A stretch of 64,000 nt of DNA from JAGVSZ01 sp019137045 (GTDB taxonomy: Bacteria > Pseudomonadota > Gammaproteobacteria > Burkholderiales > SG8-39), in NCBI GenBank assembly GCA_046347635.1, contig JAXMFT010000002.1, positions 1 to 64,000 on the forward strand, written 5' to 3'. The translations under genes and the position numbers were made by a program. Each line of letters opens with the position of its first letter. The stretch's first letter is position 1. Shown in pieces: positions 49,647-58,519 of this stretch. The notes under the pieces were generated by a model, which was given only the letters and a program-made list of their open reading frames with translations, was not told where the DNA came from and did no database searches.

Positions 49647-49734
49647 ACAATTAACAGACCCCAGATCAACGGGTGATGACCCCGGGGCGGGTCGCCTGGT
49701 CCACGTCGTCACCGTCTGTGCCACGGAGACCGCC

Positions 49735-50727
49735 ATGTTCGACCGCCGACGCTTTCTCGCTACGCTCCCCGCCGCCGCGCTCGCCGCGACCCCCGCGGGC
49801 CGCCTCGCCGCGGCCGCGCCATTGCTGCCGGAGCTCGTGCTGCACGGCCCCCCGGCGGGGCCGTCGATCGTGGCCGCGCAGGCGGTCGAATCGGGCGCGC
49901 TGCGCGGCATCGCCGAGCGCGCTTCCTTCCGCGTCTGGCGCACGCCCGACGAGGTCCGCGCCGGCTTCGCGTCGGGCAAGACGGTCGCCGCCATCGTGCC
50001 CACCTATGTCGCGGCGAACCTGTACAACCGCGGCCTGGGCGCGCGGCTCGTCAACACCATGACCGACGGCCTGCTCTACGTGGTCGCCACCGATCCCGCG
50101 CTCGACTCGCTCGCAAAGCTCCGCGGCCGCAAGCTCGCCGTGCCGTTTCGCAACGACATGCCCGACCACGTGCTCGCGGCCGCGGCCCGCGCCGCAGGCC
50201 TGGATCCGGCGCGCGACCTCGCGATCGAGTACGCCGGCTCGCCGCCGGAGGCGATGCAACTCCTGCTCGCCGGCCGCGTGGACGCGGCGCTCCTCTCGGA
50301 GCCCGCCGCGACCGCCGCGATCATGCAGGGCACGCGCGCCGGCAAGCGCGTCGAGCGCGTCATCGACATGCAGAAGGCGTGGAGCGCCGCTACCGGCGGC
50401 GCGGCGTCGATCCCGCAGGCGGGCCTCGCCGTGTCGGCCGCGTTCGCGCAAAGCGCGGGCGCGGAGCGCATCACGGCGCTCAACGCCGCCCTCGCTGAAG
50501 CGTCCGCGTGGGTGAGGGCGAACCCGACGAGCGCGGGAAAGGTGGCTGCGTCTTATCTGGAGCTGCCTGCACCGGTGATCGAGCGCTCGATTCCGTTCAG
50601 CAACCTGATGGTTCGCTCCGCGCGGGCAGCGCGGCCGGCGCTCACCGCGCTGTTCAAGACGCTCCTCGCCCGCGATCCGGGCATCGTCGGCGGCAAGCTG
50701 CCCGACGACGGGTTCTTCGCGGCGTAG
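49735..50727 (+). CDS. ABC transporter substrate-binding protein (NitT/TauT-like, Tat signal)
   Basis: A 330-residue binding protein. The N-terminus DRRRFLATLPAAALAATPAG is a twin-arginine-type signal. The mature part has the NMT1/TauA-like fold: LVLHGPPAGPSIVAAQAVESG, LRGRKLAVPFRNDMPDHVLAAAARAAGLDP and LAGRVDAALLSEPAATAAIM. The ligand cannot be told: the class handles nitrate, sulfonates, pyrimidine precursors and others. The Fur-box-like site upstream hints at iron- or metal-linked control. First gene of an SBP-permease-ATPase-nnrS operon. Confidence 0.85.
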   Translation: MFDRRRFLATLPAAALAATPAGRLAAAAPLLPELVLHGPPAGPSIVAAQAVESGALRGIAERASFRVWRTPDEVRAGFASGKTVAAIVPTYVAANLYNRGLGARLVNTMTDGLLYVVATDPALDSLAKLRGRKLAVPFRNDMPDHVLAAAARAAGLDPARDLAIEYAGSPPEAMQLLLAGRVDAALLSEPAATAAIMQGTRAGKRVERVIDMQKAWSAATGGAASIPQAGLAVSAAFAQSAGAERITALNAALAEASAWVRANPTSAGKVAASYLELPAPVIERSIPFSNLMVRSARAARPALTALFKTLLARDPGIVGGKLPDDGFFAA

Positions 50728-50733
50728 CCGGCG

Positions 50734-51543
50734 ATGGGCGCGCTCGGCGCCGCGCTCGGCGCCCTCGGGCGCTATCTCTGGTCGGGCTGGGCCGGCGCGA
50801 CCGGGCTCTTCTGCGTCGCCGCGGCGTGGCAGGCGGGCCACGAGGCGTACGGCACGTTCATCCTGCCCGCGCCGCTCGACACGCTGCGGGCGCTCGCCGG
50901 GCTCGCGGGGTCGCCGGCGTTCCACGCGGTCGCGCTCGATACCGCGCTGCGCGCCCTCGCCGGGTTCGCCGTCGCCGCCGGCTGCGGCAGCCTCCTCGGC
51001 GTGGTGGCCGGCTACTCGTTCTCGGCCATCCGGGTGCTGCAGCCGATCCTCACCCTGATCCTCGGCGTCCCGCCGATCGCGTGGATCGTGCTCGCGCTCA
51101 TCTGGTTCGGGGCCTCGGGCGGCACCGTCGTGGCGACGATCGTGATCGCGGCGGTGCCGATCGCCTTCGCCGGGGCGGTCGAGGGCGTCGCCACGCGCGA
51201 CCGCACGCTCGAGGCGATGGCGCAGGCGTTCGGCGCGGGCGCGCTGCGGCGCTTCCGCACCGTCGTCGTGCCGCACCTCGTCGCGCATCTCTTCCCGGCA
51301 TGGACCACGACGCTCGGCACCGCGTTCAAGGTCGCGGTCATGGCGGAGCTGCTCGCGAACGCGGGCGGCGTCGGCGGCGCGCTCGCGCGCGCGCGCGCGA
51401 ACCTCGACGTCGCCGAGGCGATGGCGTGGGTGGTGCTGGTGGTGGCGATGCTGCTCGCCGTCGAGTACGGCGTGCTGCAGCCGGTGCGCGCGGCGCTGGA
51501 GCGCTGGCGCGACGCCGGGGTGCCGTGGGGAGTCAAGCGTTGA
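50734..51543 (+). CDS. ABC transporter permease (TauC/SsuC-like)
   Basis: A 269-residue inner-membrane permease with about six hydrophobic helices. The EAA-type loop contacting the ATPase is LEAMAQAFGAGALRRFRTVVVPHLVAHLFP. The segment ILGVPPIAWIVLALIWFGAS is typical of the NitT/TauT class. It starts 6 nt after the binding-protein stop, and its own stop overlaps the ATPase start codon. Confidence 0.88.
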   Translation: MGALGAALGALGRYLWSGWAGATGLFCVAAAWQAGHEAYGTFILPAPLDTLRALAGLAGSPAFHAVALDTALRALAGFAVAAGCGSLLGVVAGYSFSAIRVLQPILTLILGVPPIAWIVLALIWFGASGGTVVATIVIAAVPIAFAGAVEGVATRDRTLEAMAQAFGAGALRRFRTVVVPHLVAHLFPAWTTTLGTAFKVAVMAELLANAGGVGGALARARANLDVAEAMAWVVLVVAMLLAVEYGVLQPVRAALERWRDAGVPWGVKR

Positions 51544-52295
51544 GGCTCGCGTTCGAAGCGGTCGGCCATTCGTTCCTCGGGCGCACCGTGCTCGACGGCG
51601 TGTCCTTCACGCTCGCGCCTGCCGAGACGGTCGCGATCGTCGGCCCTTCGGGCTGCGGCAAGTCCACGCTGCTCGGCATCGCCGCGGGGCTGATCGAGCC
51701 GCTGCGCGGACGCGTGCGCCGCGAGTACGCGCGGCACGCCGCCGTGTTCCAGGAGCCGCGGCTGCTGCCCTGGCGCACCGCGCGCGACAACATCGCCTAC
51801 GGCCTGGAGCTGCGCGGCGCGGGGCGGCGCGAGCGCCACGAGGTCGCCGCGCGGCTGGCGCGGGCGGTGTCGCTCGCCGCCGAGGACCTCGACAAGTACC
51901 CGGTCGAGCTCTCGGGGGGCATGCGCCAGCGCGTCGCGTTCGCACGCGCGCTCGCGATCGACCCGGAGGTGGTGTACTTCGACGAGCCGTTCACCGCGCT
52001 CGACGTCGGGCTGCGGCGCACGCTCCAGGACCTGGTCGTGGACAGCGCGCGCGGGCGCGGCTTCGCGTCGCTCTTCGTCACCCACGACCTGCTCGAGGCG
52101 GTGCGGATCGCGCACCGCGTGCTGGTGCTCGCGCACCGCGGCGGGCGGATCGCCGGCGAGCGCGCCCCGCCGGGGCTGCCCGGCGGCCGCGACGAGCGCC
52201 TGGTGTGGGAGACGACCGAACGCTGGCGCACCGAAGATGCGCTGTTCGCGCACGTGTTCGACGCGGAGGAGCGCGATGAGCGCCGTGCCGCGTGA
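51540..52295 (+). CDS. ABC transporter ATP-binding protein (NitT/TauT-like)
   Basis: A 251-residue ABC ATPase with Walker A VGPSGCGKST, Q-loop FQEPRLLPWRT, signature ELSGGMRQRVAFARAL, Walker B VVYFDEPFTALD and the His switch VTHDLLEA. TTG start at 51540, overlapping the permease TGA. Its end overlaps the start of nnrS by 20 nt, so the four genes are translated as one block. Confidence 0.92.
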   Translation: MRLAFEAVGHSFLGRTVLDGVSFTLAPAETVAIVGPSGCGKSTLLGIAAGLIEPLRGRVRREYARHAAVFQEPRLLPWRTARDNIAYGLELRGAGRRERHEVAARLARAVSLAAEDLDKYPVELSGGMRQRVAFARALAIDPEVVYFDEPFTALDVGLRRTLQDLVVDSARGRGFASLFVTHDLLEAVRIAHRVLVLAHRGGRIAGERAPPGLPGGRDERLVWETTERWRTEDALFAHVFDAEERDERRAA

Positions 52296-53496
52296 GGCCG
52301 TCGCCGGCGCGGCCGGCCGCTGGCGCACCATGACGCTCGAGGGCGTGCGCCTCTTCTTCCCGCTCGCCGCGGGCTACGCGCTCGTCATGCCGCTCGCCTG
52401 GGTGGCCGTGTTCGGCTTCCGGCTGCCGTTCGCGCACGCGATTCCGGTCACGCAGTGGCACGCCTACGAGATGGTGTTCGGCGTGTTCGGCGGCGCGCTG
52501 GCGGGGTTCCTCACCTCGGCGGTGCCCGAGTGGACCGACACCGTGCGGCGGAGCGGGCGCGCGCTGGTGCTGCTCGTGGCGGCGTGGCTGCCGGGGCGCG
52601 TGGTCGGGATGCTCGGGATCGACGCGCTCGTGCTGCCCGCGACGGCGACCGACGCCGCGTTTCTCGCGCTGCTGCTCTGGTACGCCGCCTCCCCGATGTT
52701 CCTGCGCCGCAGCGCGCGGCACGTCTCGCTCGTCTTCTGGACCGCCGTCCTGCTCGGCTCGGCCCTCACCTGCCGCGTCGCGTGGCTCGGATCCGACTGG
52801 GCGCTGAGCGGGCGCGCGCTCTACGCCGCGCTGTGCGCGTTCGCGATCCTGTTCGCGCTGGCGCTCGGGCGCGTGAACGCGGTGGTCGTCAACCTCGCGC
52901 TCGATCCGTCCGGGACGAACACCCATTACCGCCCCCATCCCGGCCGCCAGAACCTCGCCGCGGGGATGGTGGCGCTCCACCTCGCCGCGACGGTGCTGTT
53001 CCCGCAGTCGGCGGTGGGGGCCTGGCTCGCGCTCGCGGCCGCGGCCGCGTTCTTCGACCGGCTCGCCGAGTGGTTCGTCGGCCGGGCCGCGCTGCGCGCG
53101 GAAGTCCTCGCGCTCGCGGGCGCGAACACGCTCGCCGGCGTGGGCTTCGCCGCGATCGGCCTGGCCGGGCTCGGCGCGAGCATCCCGCTCGCGGCCGGCG
53201 TGCACCTGGTGAGCGTCGGCGCGCTCGGCCTGGCGGTGCTCGCCATCTTCAGCATCGCGGGCCTGCGGCACACCGGGCACGCGCTCGTCCTGCCCTGGCA
53301 GGCCAAGGGCGCATTCGCGCTGATCGTGCTCGCGGCCGCCGTGCGGACCGTGCCGGACCTCGCGGGCTGGGACGATCCGCACGGGCTGCGGTATCTGGGC
53401 GCCGCGATCGCGTGGACCACGGCGTTCGCGGTGTGGCTGCACGGCTACCTGCCCATCGTGTGCGCGCCGCCGCGCGCGGACTCCGATCACTGCTAG
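52276..53496 (+). CDS. nnrS: NnrS family heme-copper-type membrane protein
   Basis: A 406-residue polytopic protein (about 12 helices) of the NnrS family, found with denitrification and NO-stress genes. Histidines lie in helices as in the family: QWHAYEMVFGVFGGALAGFLTSAVPEWT, the NTHYRPHPGRQN loop, HTGHALVLPWQ. In Vibrio, NnrS protects against NO-induced damage to iron metabolism. The ATG at 52276 follows GGAGGAG and lies inside the end of the ATPase gene. No nitrite or NO reductase genes are in this window. Confidence 0.9.
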   Translation: MSAVPREAVAGAAGRWRTMTLEGVRLFFPLAAGYALVMPLAWVAVFGFRLPFAHAIPVTQWHAYEMVFGVFGGALAGFLTSAVPEWTDTVRRSGRALVLLVAAWLPGRVVGMLGIDALVLPATATDAAFLALLLWYAASPMFLRRSARHVSLVFWTAVLLGSALTCRVAWLGSDWALSGRALYAALCAFAILFALALGRVNAVVVNLALDPSGTNTHYRPHPGRQNLAAGMVALHLAATVLFPQSAVGAWLALAAAAAFFDRLAEWFVGRAALRAEVLALAGANTLAGVGFAAIGLAGLGASIPLAAGVHLVSVGALGLAVLAIFSIAGLRHTGHALVLPWQAKGAFALIVLAAAVRTVPDLAGWDDPHGLRYLGAAIAWTTAFAVWLHGYLPIVCAPPRADSDHC

Positions 53497-53582
53497 CGGC
53501 GCGCGCGCCGCGCGGATGCGCTCGGCCGGTGGCCCGGTCGCAGCCCTGCCCCCGCCGCTGCGGGCGCGCGCGGTCCGCGCCG

Positions 53583-54191
53583 CTACGGCACGACGCGCAG
53601 GAGCGGACCCGTCGCCGCCGCGTAGAGCGCGAGGCCGACGCCGGCGAGCGCGAGGATCGAGACCGCGCGCGCGAAGTGCCCCGGGGCGGGTCGCTCGGCA
53701 TCCGGCGCGCAGCGCCACAGCAACACCGCCCCCGCCATGCACAGCGCCGCGAGCAGGCCGAGGAGCGCGACCGGCAGCCACGGCGACACCGCACCCGCCC
53801 AGGCCATGACTCGTTCGCCTGCGGGCAGCGCGGCGCCCGCGGCGAGCGCCGCGGGAACGATCGTCAGCGCGAGGGGTTTCCAGGCGCGGCCGAGAAAGGT
53901 CCCGTGCGCCCCGTCGTCGGCGTCCGGATCCGTCGACGGCCACGAGCTGCGCGCGGCCGGCGGGGCGCGGCGCGCCGCGCGCGCGAGCGACCGGTCGTAG
54001 GCGGCGCGCTTTTCCGGGTCGACGAGCGTCGCGTGCGCCCGCCGCACGCGCTCGATGATGCGCTGGTCGGGGCGCTGCCCGGTGCGAACGAGGTCGCGGT
54101 ACTGCGACTCGCGCCGTGTCAGCCCCGCATCGATCTCCGCCCGCGTGGCGTTGGGCGCTACGCCGAGGAGCTGATAGTGGGTGCGGGGCAC
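53583..54191 (-). CDS. Degenerate J-domain membrane protein
   Basis: A 202-residue protein. The N-terminal 70 residues follow a J domain (HYQLLGVAPNATRAEIDAG...RRAHATLVDPEKRAAYDRSLA) but the HPD motif that activates DnaK is absent from the loop after helix II (SQYRDLVRTGQRPDQ). Three hydrophobic helices follow (PLALTIVPAALAAGAAL, WLPVALLGLLAALCMAGAVLL, AVSILALAGVGLALYAAA). It lies 22 nt downstream of glnS and is probably co-transcribed. It probably cannot stimulate Hsp70; the role is unknown. Confidence 0.72.
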   Translation of the reverse strand: MPRTHYQLLGVAPNATRAEIDAGLTRRESQYRDLVRTGQRPDQRIIERVRRAHATLVDPEKRAAYDRSLARAARRAPPAARSSWPSTDPDADDGAHGTFLGRAWKPLALTIVPAALAAGAALPAGERVMAWAGAVSPWLPVALLGLLAALCMAGAVLLWRCAPDAERPAPGHFARAVSILALAGVGLALYAAATGPLLRVVP

Positions 54192-54213
54192 GGACGCCGT
54201 CCTCCGGTGACGG

Positions 54214-56088
54214 TTAGCGGGCCTCCTTGGCCCACGAGTCGCGCAGCGTAACGGCGCGGTTGAACACCGGCGCCCCCGGCTTCGAGTCGCGCAGGTCGGC
54301 CACGAAATAGCCGTGGCGCTCGAACTGGAAGCGGTCCTCGGGGCGCGCGTCCCTGAGCGCGGGCTCGAGGTAGGCGCGGATCACCCGCTTCGCGTCCGGG
54401 TTGATGTCGTCGAGCCAGTCGTACTCCTCGGCCGCCTCGGCGGCGTGGGCCTTGCCCGAATCGTCCACCACCGCGGCGTGCGCCGCGTGCTTCGCCTGCG
54501 CGGCGGCCTCCACCTGCGCGCGTCCGCGCCTGGAGCCCGGGAACGGCACCGTGAAGAGCCGGTCGTAGAGCCGCACCTCGGCCTCGTACGCGTGCGCCAC
54601 GCTCACCCAGTGGATGTTGCCCTTGACCTTGTACCGGTCGCTGCCCGCGGTGCCCGAGCGCGAGTCGGGCAGGTACTCGCAGCGCACCGCGGTCAGGTTG
54701 CCGGCGGCGTCCTCGTCGCAACCGGTGCACTTCACGACGTAGCCGTAGCGCAGCCGCACCAGGTTGCCGGGAAAGAGCCGGAAGTAGCCCTTGGGCGGCG
54801 CGGCCTGGAAATCCTCGCGCTCGATCCACAGCTCGCGGCCGAACGGGAGCCGGCGCGTCCCGAGCTCGGGCCGCTGCGGATGCACCGGCGCTTCCATCTC
54901 CTCGACCTGCCCGGCGGGATAGTTGTCGATCACGAGCCGGAGCGGATCGAGCACCGCGGTGGCGCGCGGCGCGCGCGCGTTCAGGTCCTCGCGCAGGCAG
55001 TCCTCGAGCACGGACATGTCGATCCACGAGGCCGCCTTGGACACGCCGATGCGCTCGGCGAAGAGCCGGATCGACTCGGGGGTGAAGCCGCGCCGCCGGA
55101 AGCCGGCGATCGTCGGCATGCGCGGATCGTCCCAGGCGTCGACGCGCCGCTCCGCCACCAGCTGGACCAGGTTGCGCTTCGACAGCCGGACGTAGGTGAG
55201 GTTGAGGCGCGCGAACTCGATCTGCTGCGGCAGCGGCCGGTTGAGCAGCCCCATCTCGCCCAGGCGCTCGTTCAGCCAGTTGTACAGCGGCCGGTGGTCC
55301 TCGAACTCGAGCGTGCAGATCGAGTGGGTGATGTTCTCGAGCGCGTCCGAGATCCCGTGCGCGTAGTCGTACATCGGGTAGATGCACCACCGGTCGCCGG
55401 TCCGGTGATGTTGGGCGTGCCGGATGCGGTAGGCCACCGGGTCGCGCAGGTTGATGTTGGGCGAGCCCATGTCGATCTTCAGCCGCAGCACGCGCGCGCC
55501 GTCGGGGAACTCGCCGGCGCGCATGCGGCGGAACAGTTCGAGGCTCTCCGCCGCCGGGCGGTCGCGGTACGGGCTGTTCTCGCCCGCCTCGGTGAGCGTG
55601 CCGCGCAGCGCGCGGATCTCGTCGGCGGTGAGGTCGTCGACGTACGCGAGGCCGTGCGTGATGAACGCCTCGCCGAAGCGGTAGAGGAGATCGAAGTAGT
55701 CGGACGCGTAGTACAGGTGCGCGCCCCAGTCGAACCCGAGCCAGCGCACCGCCGCGAGGATCGAGTCGACGTACTCCTGCTCCTCCTTGGCCGGGTTGGT
55801 GTCGTCGAACCGCAGGTGGCACACTCCGCCGTAGTCGCGCGCGAGCCCGAAGTTGAGGCAGATCGACTTGGCGTGCCCGATGTGGAGGTAGCCGTTCGGT
55901 TCCGGCGGGAAGCGCGTGCGGATGCGCGCGGGATCGGGCGCCCCGGCGCGATGCGTGTCCGCGGGGCCCGGCCGGCCGCCCCAGCGGCGCGAGGCGTACT
56001 TCCCGCTCGCGAGGTCGCCCTCGACGATCGCGCGGATGAAGTTGCTCGCGGAGGGTGCGCCCGCGGTCTCGTCGTCGGCCCTGGCCAT
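54214..56088 (-). CDS. glnS: Glutaminyl-tRNA synthetase
   Basis: A 624-residue class I synthetase charging tRNA-Gln. HIGH motif in FPPEPNGYLHIGHAKSI; the KMSKS region reads VRLSKRNL. GlnRS-specific motifs include RFDDTNPAKEEQEYVDSI and YPMYDYAHGISDALENITHSICTLEFEDHRPLYNW. It is longer than E. coli GlnRS (554) because of an insert in the C-terminal anticodon-binding barrels (the Ala/His-rich QVEAAAQAKHAAHAAVVDD stretch) and about 45 extra N-terminal residues. The presence of GlnRS fits a proteobacterium. Confidence 0.96.
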   Translation of the reverse strand: MARADDETAGAPSASNFIRAIVEGDLASGKYASRRWGGRPGPADTHRAGAPDPARIRTRFPPEPNGYLHIGHAKSICLNFGLARDYGGVCHLRFDDTNPAKEEQEYVDSILAAVRWLGFDWGAHLYYASDYFDLLYRFGEAFITHGLAYVDDLTADEIRALRGTLTEAGENSPYRDRPAAESLELFRRMRAGEFPDGARVLRLKIDMGSPNINLRDPVAYRIRHAQHHRTGDRWCIYPMYDYAHGISDALENITHSICTLEFEDHRPLYNWLNERLGEMGLLNRPLPQQIEFARLNLTYVRLSKRNLVQLVAERRVDAWDDPRMPTIAGFRRRGFTPESIRLFAERIGVSKAASWIDMSVLEDCLREDLNARAPRATAVLDPLRLVIDNYPAGQVEEMEAPVHPQRPELGTRRLPFGRELWIEREDFQAAPPKGYFRLFPGNLVRLRYGYVVKCTGCDEDAAGNLTAVRCEYLPDSRSGTAGSDRYKVKGNIHWVSVAHAYEAEVRLYDRLFTVPFPGSRRGRAQVEAAAQAKHAAHAAVVDDSGKAHAAEAAEEYDWLDDINPDAKRVIRAYLEPALRDARPEDRFQFERHGYFVADLRDSKPGAPVFNRAVTLRDSWAKEAR

Positions 56089-56358
56089 CGGGCGATTCTA
56101 TCGCAGCGCACCACGCGTCCCCGCGCGGCGAATCTGCGCGCGGTGCGGCGCGACTCCCCGCCAATTCGCTGTAGGCTTCGCAGCCGGGCCCATGCGGAGC
56201 AGACCCTGTCTCGCGAGGCCGCTCGACGCCGCCCGGGGAGACGGGGACAACCATGACCACAGGGGTGCCGGCTCGTCGTTGCGGGGCCCGCCGGGAGCAG
56301 GGCGGTTCGGCGCGCCCGGACTGCGGCGCGTGGCGACGTTGAACCCGGCGAGACGAAC

Positions 56359-57501
56359 GTGGGACCCGTGAGCGAGCGATCCCCCGCGTTCACCCGCCGC
56401 GGCGTCGTGGAGGGCTTCTTCGGCCCGCCGTGGAGCATGGCGGCGCGCCGGCGGCTCTTCGCCTTCGGCGCCGCGCGCGGGATGAACACCTATCTCTACG
56501 CGCCCAAGGACGACCCGTACCACCGCGCGCGCTGGACCGAGCCCTATCCGCGCGCGGCGTGGCGCGCCCTCGCCGGACTCATCGCGGACGCGCGCCGCCA
56601 TCGCATCGACTTCGTGTACGGCTTTCACCCGGGCGCCGGCCTGCGCTTCGCCGACGCGGCGCCGGTCCAGACGCTGCTCGCGAAGGCGGCGCGCTTCCAC
56701 GACGCCGGCGTCCGTACGTTCGCGGTGCTCTTCGACGACATCCCGTCGCGCCTGGAGCACCCCGCCGACCGCCGCCGTTTCGGGAACAGCCTGGCGCGTG
56801 CGCAGGGGGCCTGGCTCGCGGCGATCCACGCGCGCCAGCCCAGCGCCTGGCGCGACGTCGAGTGGTGGCTCTGCCCCTCGTACTACTCGCCCGACCCGCG
56901 GCTCGCGCGCGCGTTCGGCGCGTTCGAACCGGAGTTCCTCGAGACGCTCGCCGCAGCGCTGCCGCAGGAGGTGGCGTGCCTCTGGACCGGACCGGCGATC
57001 GTGCCGGAGCGCATCACGCTCGGGCACGTGCGCGCGGTGGCGGCGCGGCTCCGGCACCGCCTGATTCTCTGGGACAACTACCCGGTGAACGACCTCGCGA
57101 TGCGGGACGAGCTGCACATCGGCCCGCTCGCCGGGCGCGACCCGCGCCTCCCGCGCGCGGTGCACGGCTACCTCAACAACCCGCTGCTCCAGCCGGAGCT
57201 TGGTCTCTTGCCGCTCGCCACCTGCTTCGACTACGCGGCCGCTGCGGCGGCGTACCGCCCGGAAGCGAGCTGGGCCGCCGCCGTGACCGCGCGGTTCGGC
57301 GCGCGCGCGCTGCCGCACTGGCGCGCGATCCGCGCTTTCGACGAGGCGCGCCGGCGCGCGCAGAAGGCGCAGCGGCCCGTCCGGCTGTCCGCGCAGGCGA
57401 GGGCGCGCATCCGCGCCGCAGGCCGCTACCTGGCGCGGCACCGGGACGAGCGCTGGGCGCGCGAGATCGCCCCCTGGCGTGCGGCGATGCGGGCGGCCTA
57501 G
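56359..57501 (+). CDS. GH84-type beta-N-acetylglucosaminidase (O-GlcNAcase-like)
   Basis: A 380-residue TIM-barrel glycosidase. Hallmarks of GH84: RRGVVEGFFGPPWSM near residue 14, YAPKDDPYHRARW (Lys50), the catalytic Asp pair in VLFDDIP (D126, D127) and LWDNYPVND (Asn). These match the substrate-assisted N-acetylglucosaminidases related to CpNagJ and human OGA. No signal peptide is present, so it is predicted to act in the cytoplasm. It consists of little more than the catalytic domain plus a basic helical tail. The GTG start at 56359 gives the shortest complete N-terminus. A LysR gene follows. Confidence 0.85.
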   Translation: MGPVSERSPAFTRRGVVEGFFGPPWSMAARRRLFAFGAARGMNTYLYAPKDDPYHRARWTEPYPRAAWRALAGLIADARRHRIDFVYGFHPGAGLRFADAAPVQTLLAKAARFHDAGVRTFAVLFDDIPSRLEHPADRRRFGNSLARAQGAWLAAIHARQPSAWRDVEWWLCPSYYSPDPRLARAFGAFEPEFLETLAAALPQEVACLWTGPAIVPERITLGHVRAVAARLRHRLILWDNYPVNDLAMRDELHIGPLAGRDPRLPRAVHGYLNNPLLQPELGLLPLATCFDYAAAAAAYRPEASWAAAVTARFGARALPHWRAIRAFDEARRRAQKAQRPVRLSAQARARIRAAGRYLARHRDERWAREIAPWRAAMRAA

Positions 57502-57545
57502 GCCGCGCGCGGTATGATCCTCCCGCCCGCCGTCGCGACCCCGTC

Positions 57546-58487
57546 ATGGAGCTCCGCCAGATCCGCTACGCCCTCGCCGTCGCGCGCGAACGCAGCTTCA
57601 CGCGCGCCGCGCAGCGGCTGCACGTCTCGCAGTCGGCGGTGAGCGAGCAGGTCGCCAAGCTCGAGGAGGAGATCGGCTTCGAGATCTTCGCGCGCGTCGG
57701 CCACTCGATCGAGCTCACCGACGCCGGCCGCGCGTTCCTCGCCGAGGCCGAGCGCGTCTCGGGCGAGTTCCAGGGCCTCGCGCGCACCGCCGAGCGGCTG
57801 CGCGGGCGGCGCGTCGAGTCGCTCGCGCTCGGCATGGGCTCGGGGCTCGCGCAGGTGTTCGTCCCGCGGCTCTTCCCGCGCCTGAGCGAGCGCGCGCCGG
57901 GGCTGCGGCTCGACGTCCTCACCGCGCCGACCAAGAGCATCTTCCGCGACCTGGACGAGGGCCGCATCGATCTCGGCATCGCGATCGAGTCGGCGCCGGA
58001 GCGGGTGCCCGCGGGGCTCGCCTCGGAGCGCCTGCTCGAGCTCGACCTCGGGCTGGTCGTGCACCCCGCGCATCGCCTCGCGCGCGCGGCCCGTACCGCG
58101 GCGCTCGGCGCGCTCGCTGCGGAGCCGATCGTGATGAGCGAGCTGACCGTGGGCTACGGCGAGGTGGTGATGTCGCTCTTCGCCGACCTCGGCCTGCACC
58201 CGAACATCCTCGCGGTCGCGGACAACATCGAGACGATGAAGACCATCATCCGCCAGGGCCGCGGCTGCGCGATCATGCCCACGGCGGCGGCGGCCGAGGA
58301 GGCCGAGCGCGGCGCGCTGCGGGTGCTGCCGCTGGAGCCGGCGCGCAAGGTCGCGCTCGCGCTGTGCCGCCGGCGCACGCCCGAGTCGCCGCGGCGCGAG
58401 GCGCACTTCGCGCTGCTCGCGGAACTGCTGCGGCGGGCAGGGGGCGCGACCGCGGCGCCCGCGCGCGACCTCGCGCGGGCCCGTTGA
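57546..58487 (+). CDS. LysR-family transcriptional regulator
   Basis: A 313-residue LTTR. The winged helix is MELRQIRYALAVARERSFTRAAQRLHVSQSAVSEQVAKLEEEIG, followed by the linker helix and an effector-binding domain (ESLALGMGSGLAQVFVPRLFP...GRIDLGIAI...MKTIIRQGRGCAIMPTAAA) of the CysB/CbbR fold. It lies 44 nt downstream of the GH84 gene on the same strand rather than divergent. Effector and target are unknown. Confidence 0.92.
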   Translation: MELRQIRYALAVARERSFTRAAQRLHVSQSAVSEQVAKLEEEIGFEIFARVGHSIELTDAGRAFLAEAERVSGEFQGLARTAERLRGRRVESLALGMGSGLAQVFVPRLFPRLSERAPGLRLDVLTAPTKSIFRDLDEGRIDLGIAIESAPERVPAGLASERLLELDLGLVVHPAHRLARAARTAALGALAAEPIVMSELTVGYGEVVMSLFADLGLHPNILAVADNIETMKTIIRQGRGCAIMPTAAAAEEAERGALRVLPLEPARKVALALCRRRTPESPRREAHFALLAELLRRAGGATAAPARDLARAR

Positions 58488-58519
58488 GGCGCGCGCGGCG
58501 CCCGCGGAGGAGAAGGAGA

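Noticed and set aside
49735..52295. Nitrate transporter NrtABC
   Set aside because: The fold class fits, but nothing in the binding protein identifies nitrate, there are no nitrate assimilation genes nearby, and the upstream element resembles a Fur box.
53497..53510. Palindrome CGGCGCGCGCGCCG after nnrS as a terminator
   Set aside because: It has no loop and consists of alternating GC repeats, common by chance at this composition.
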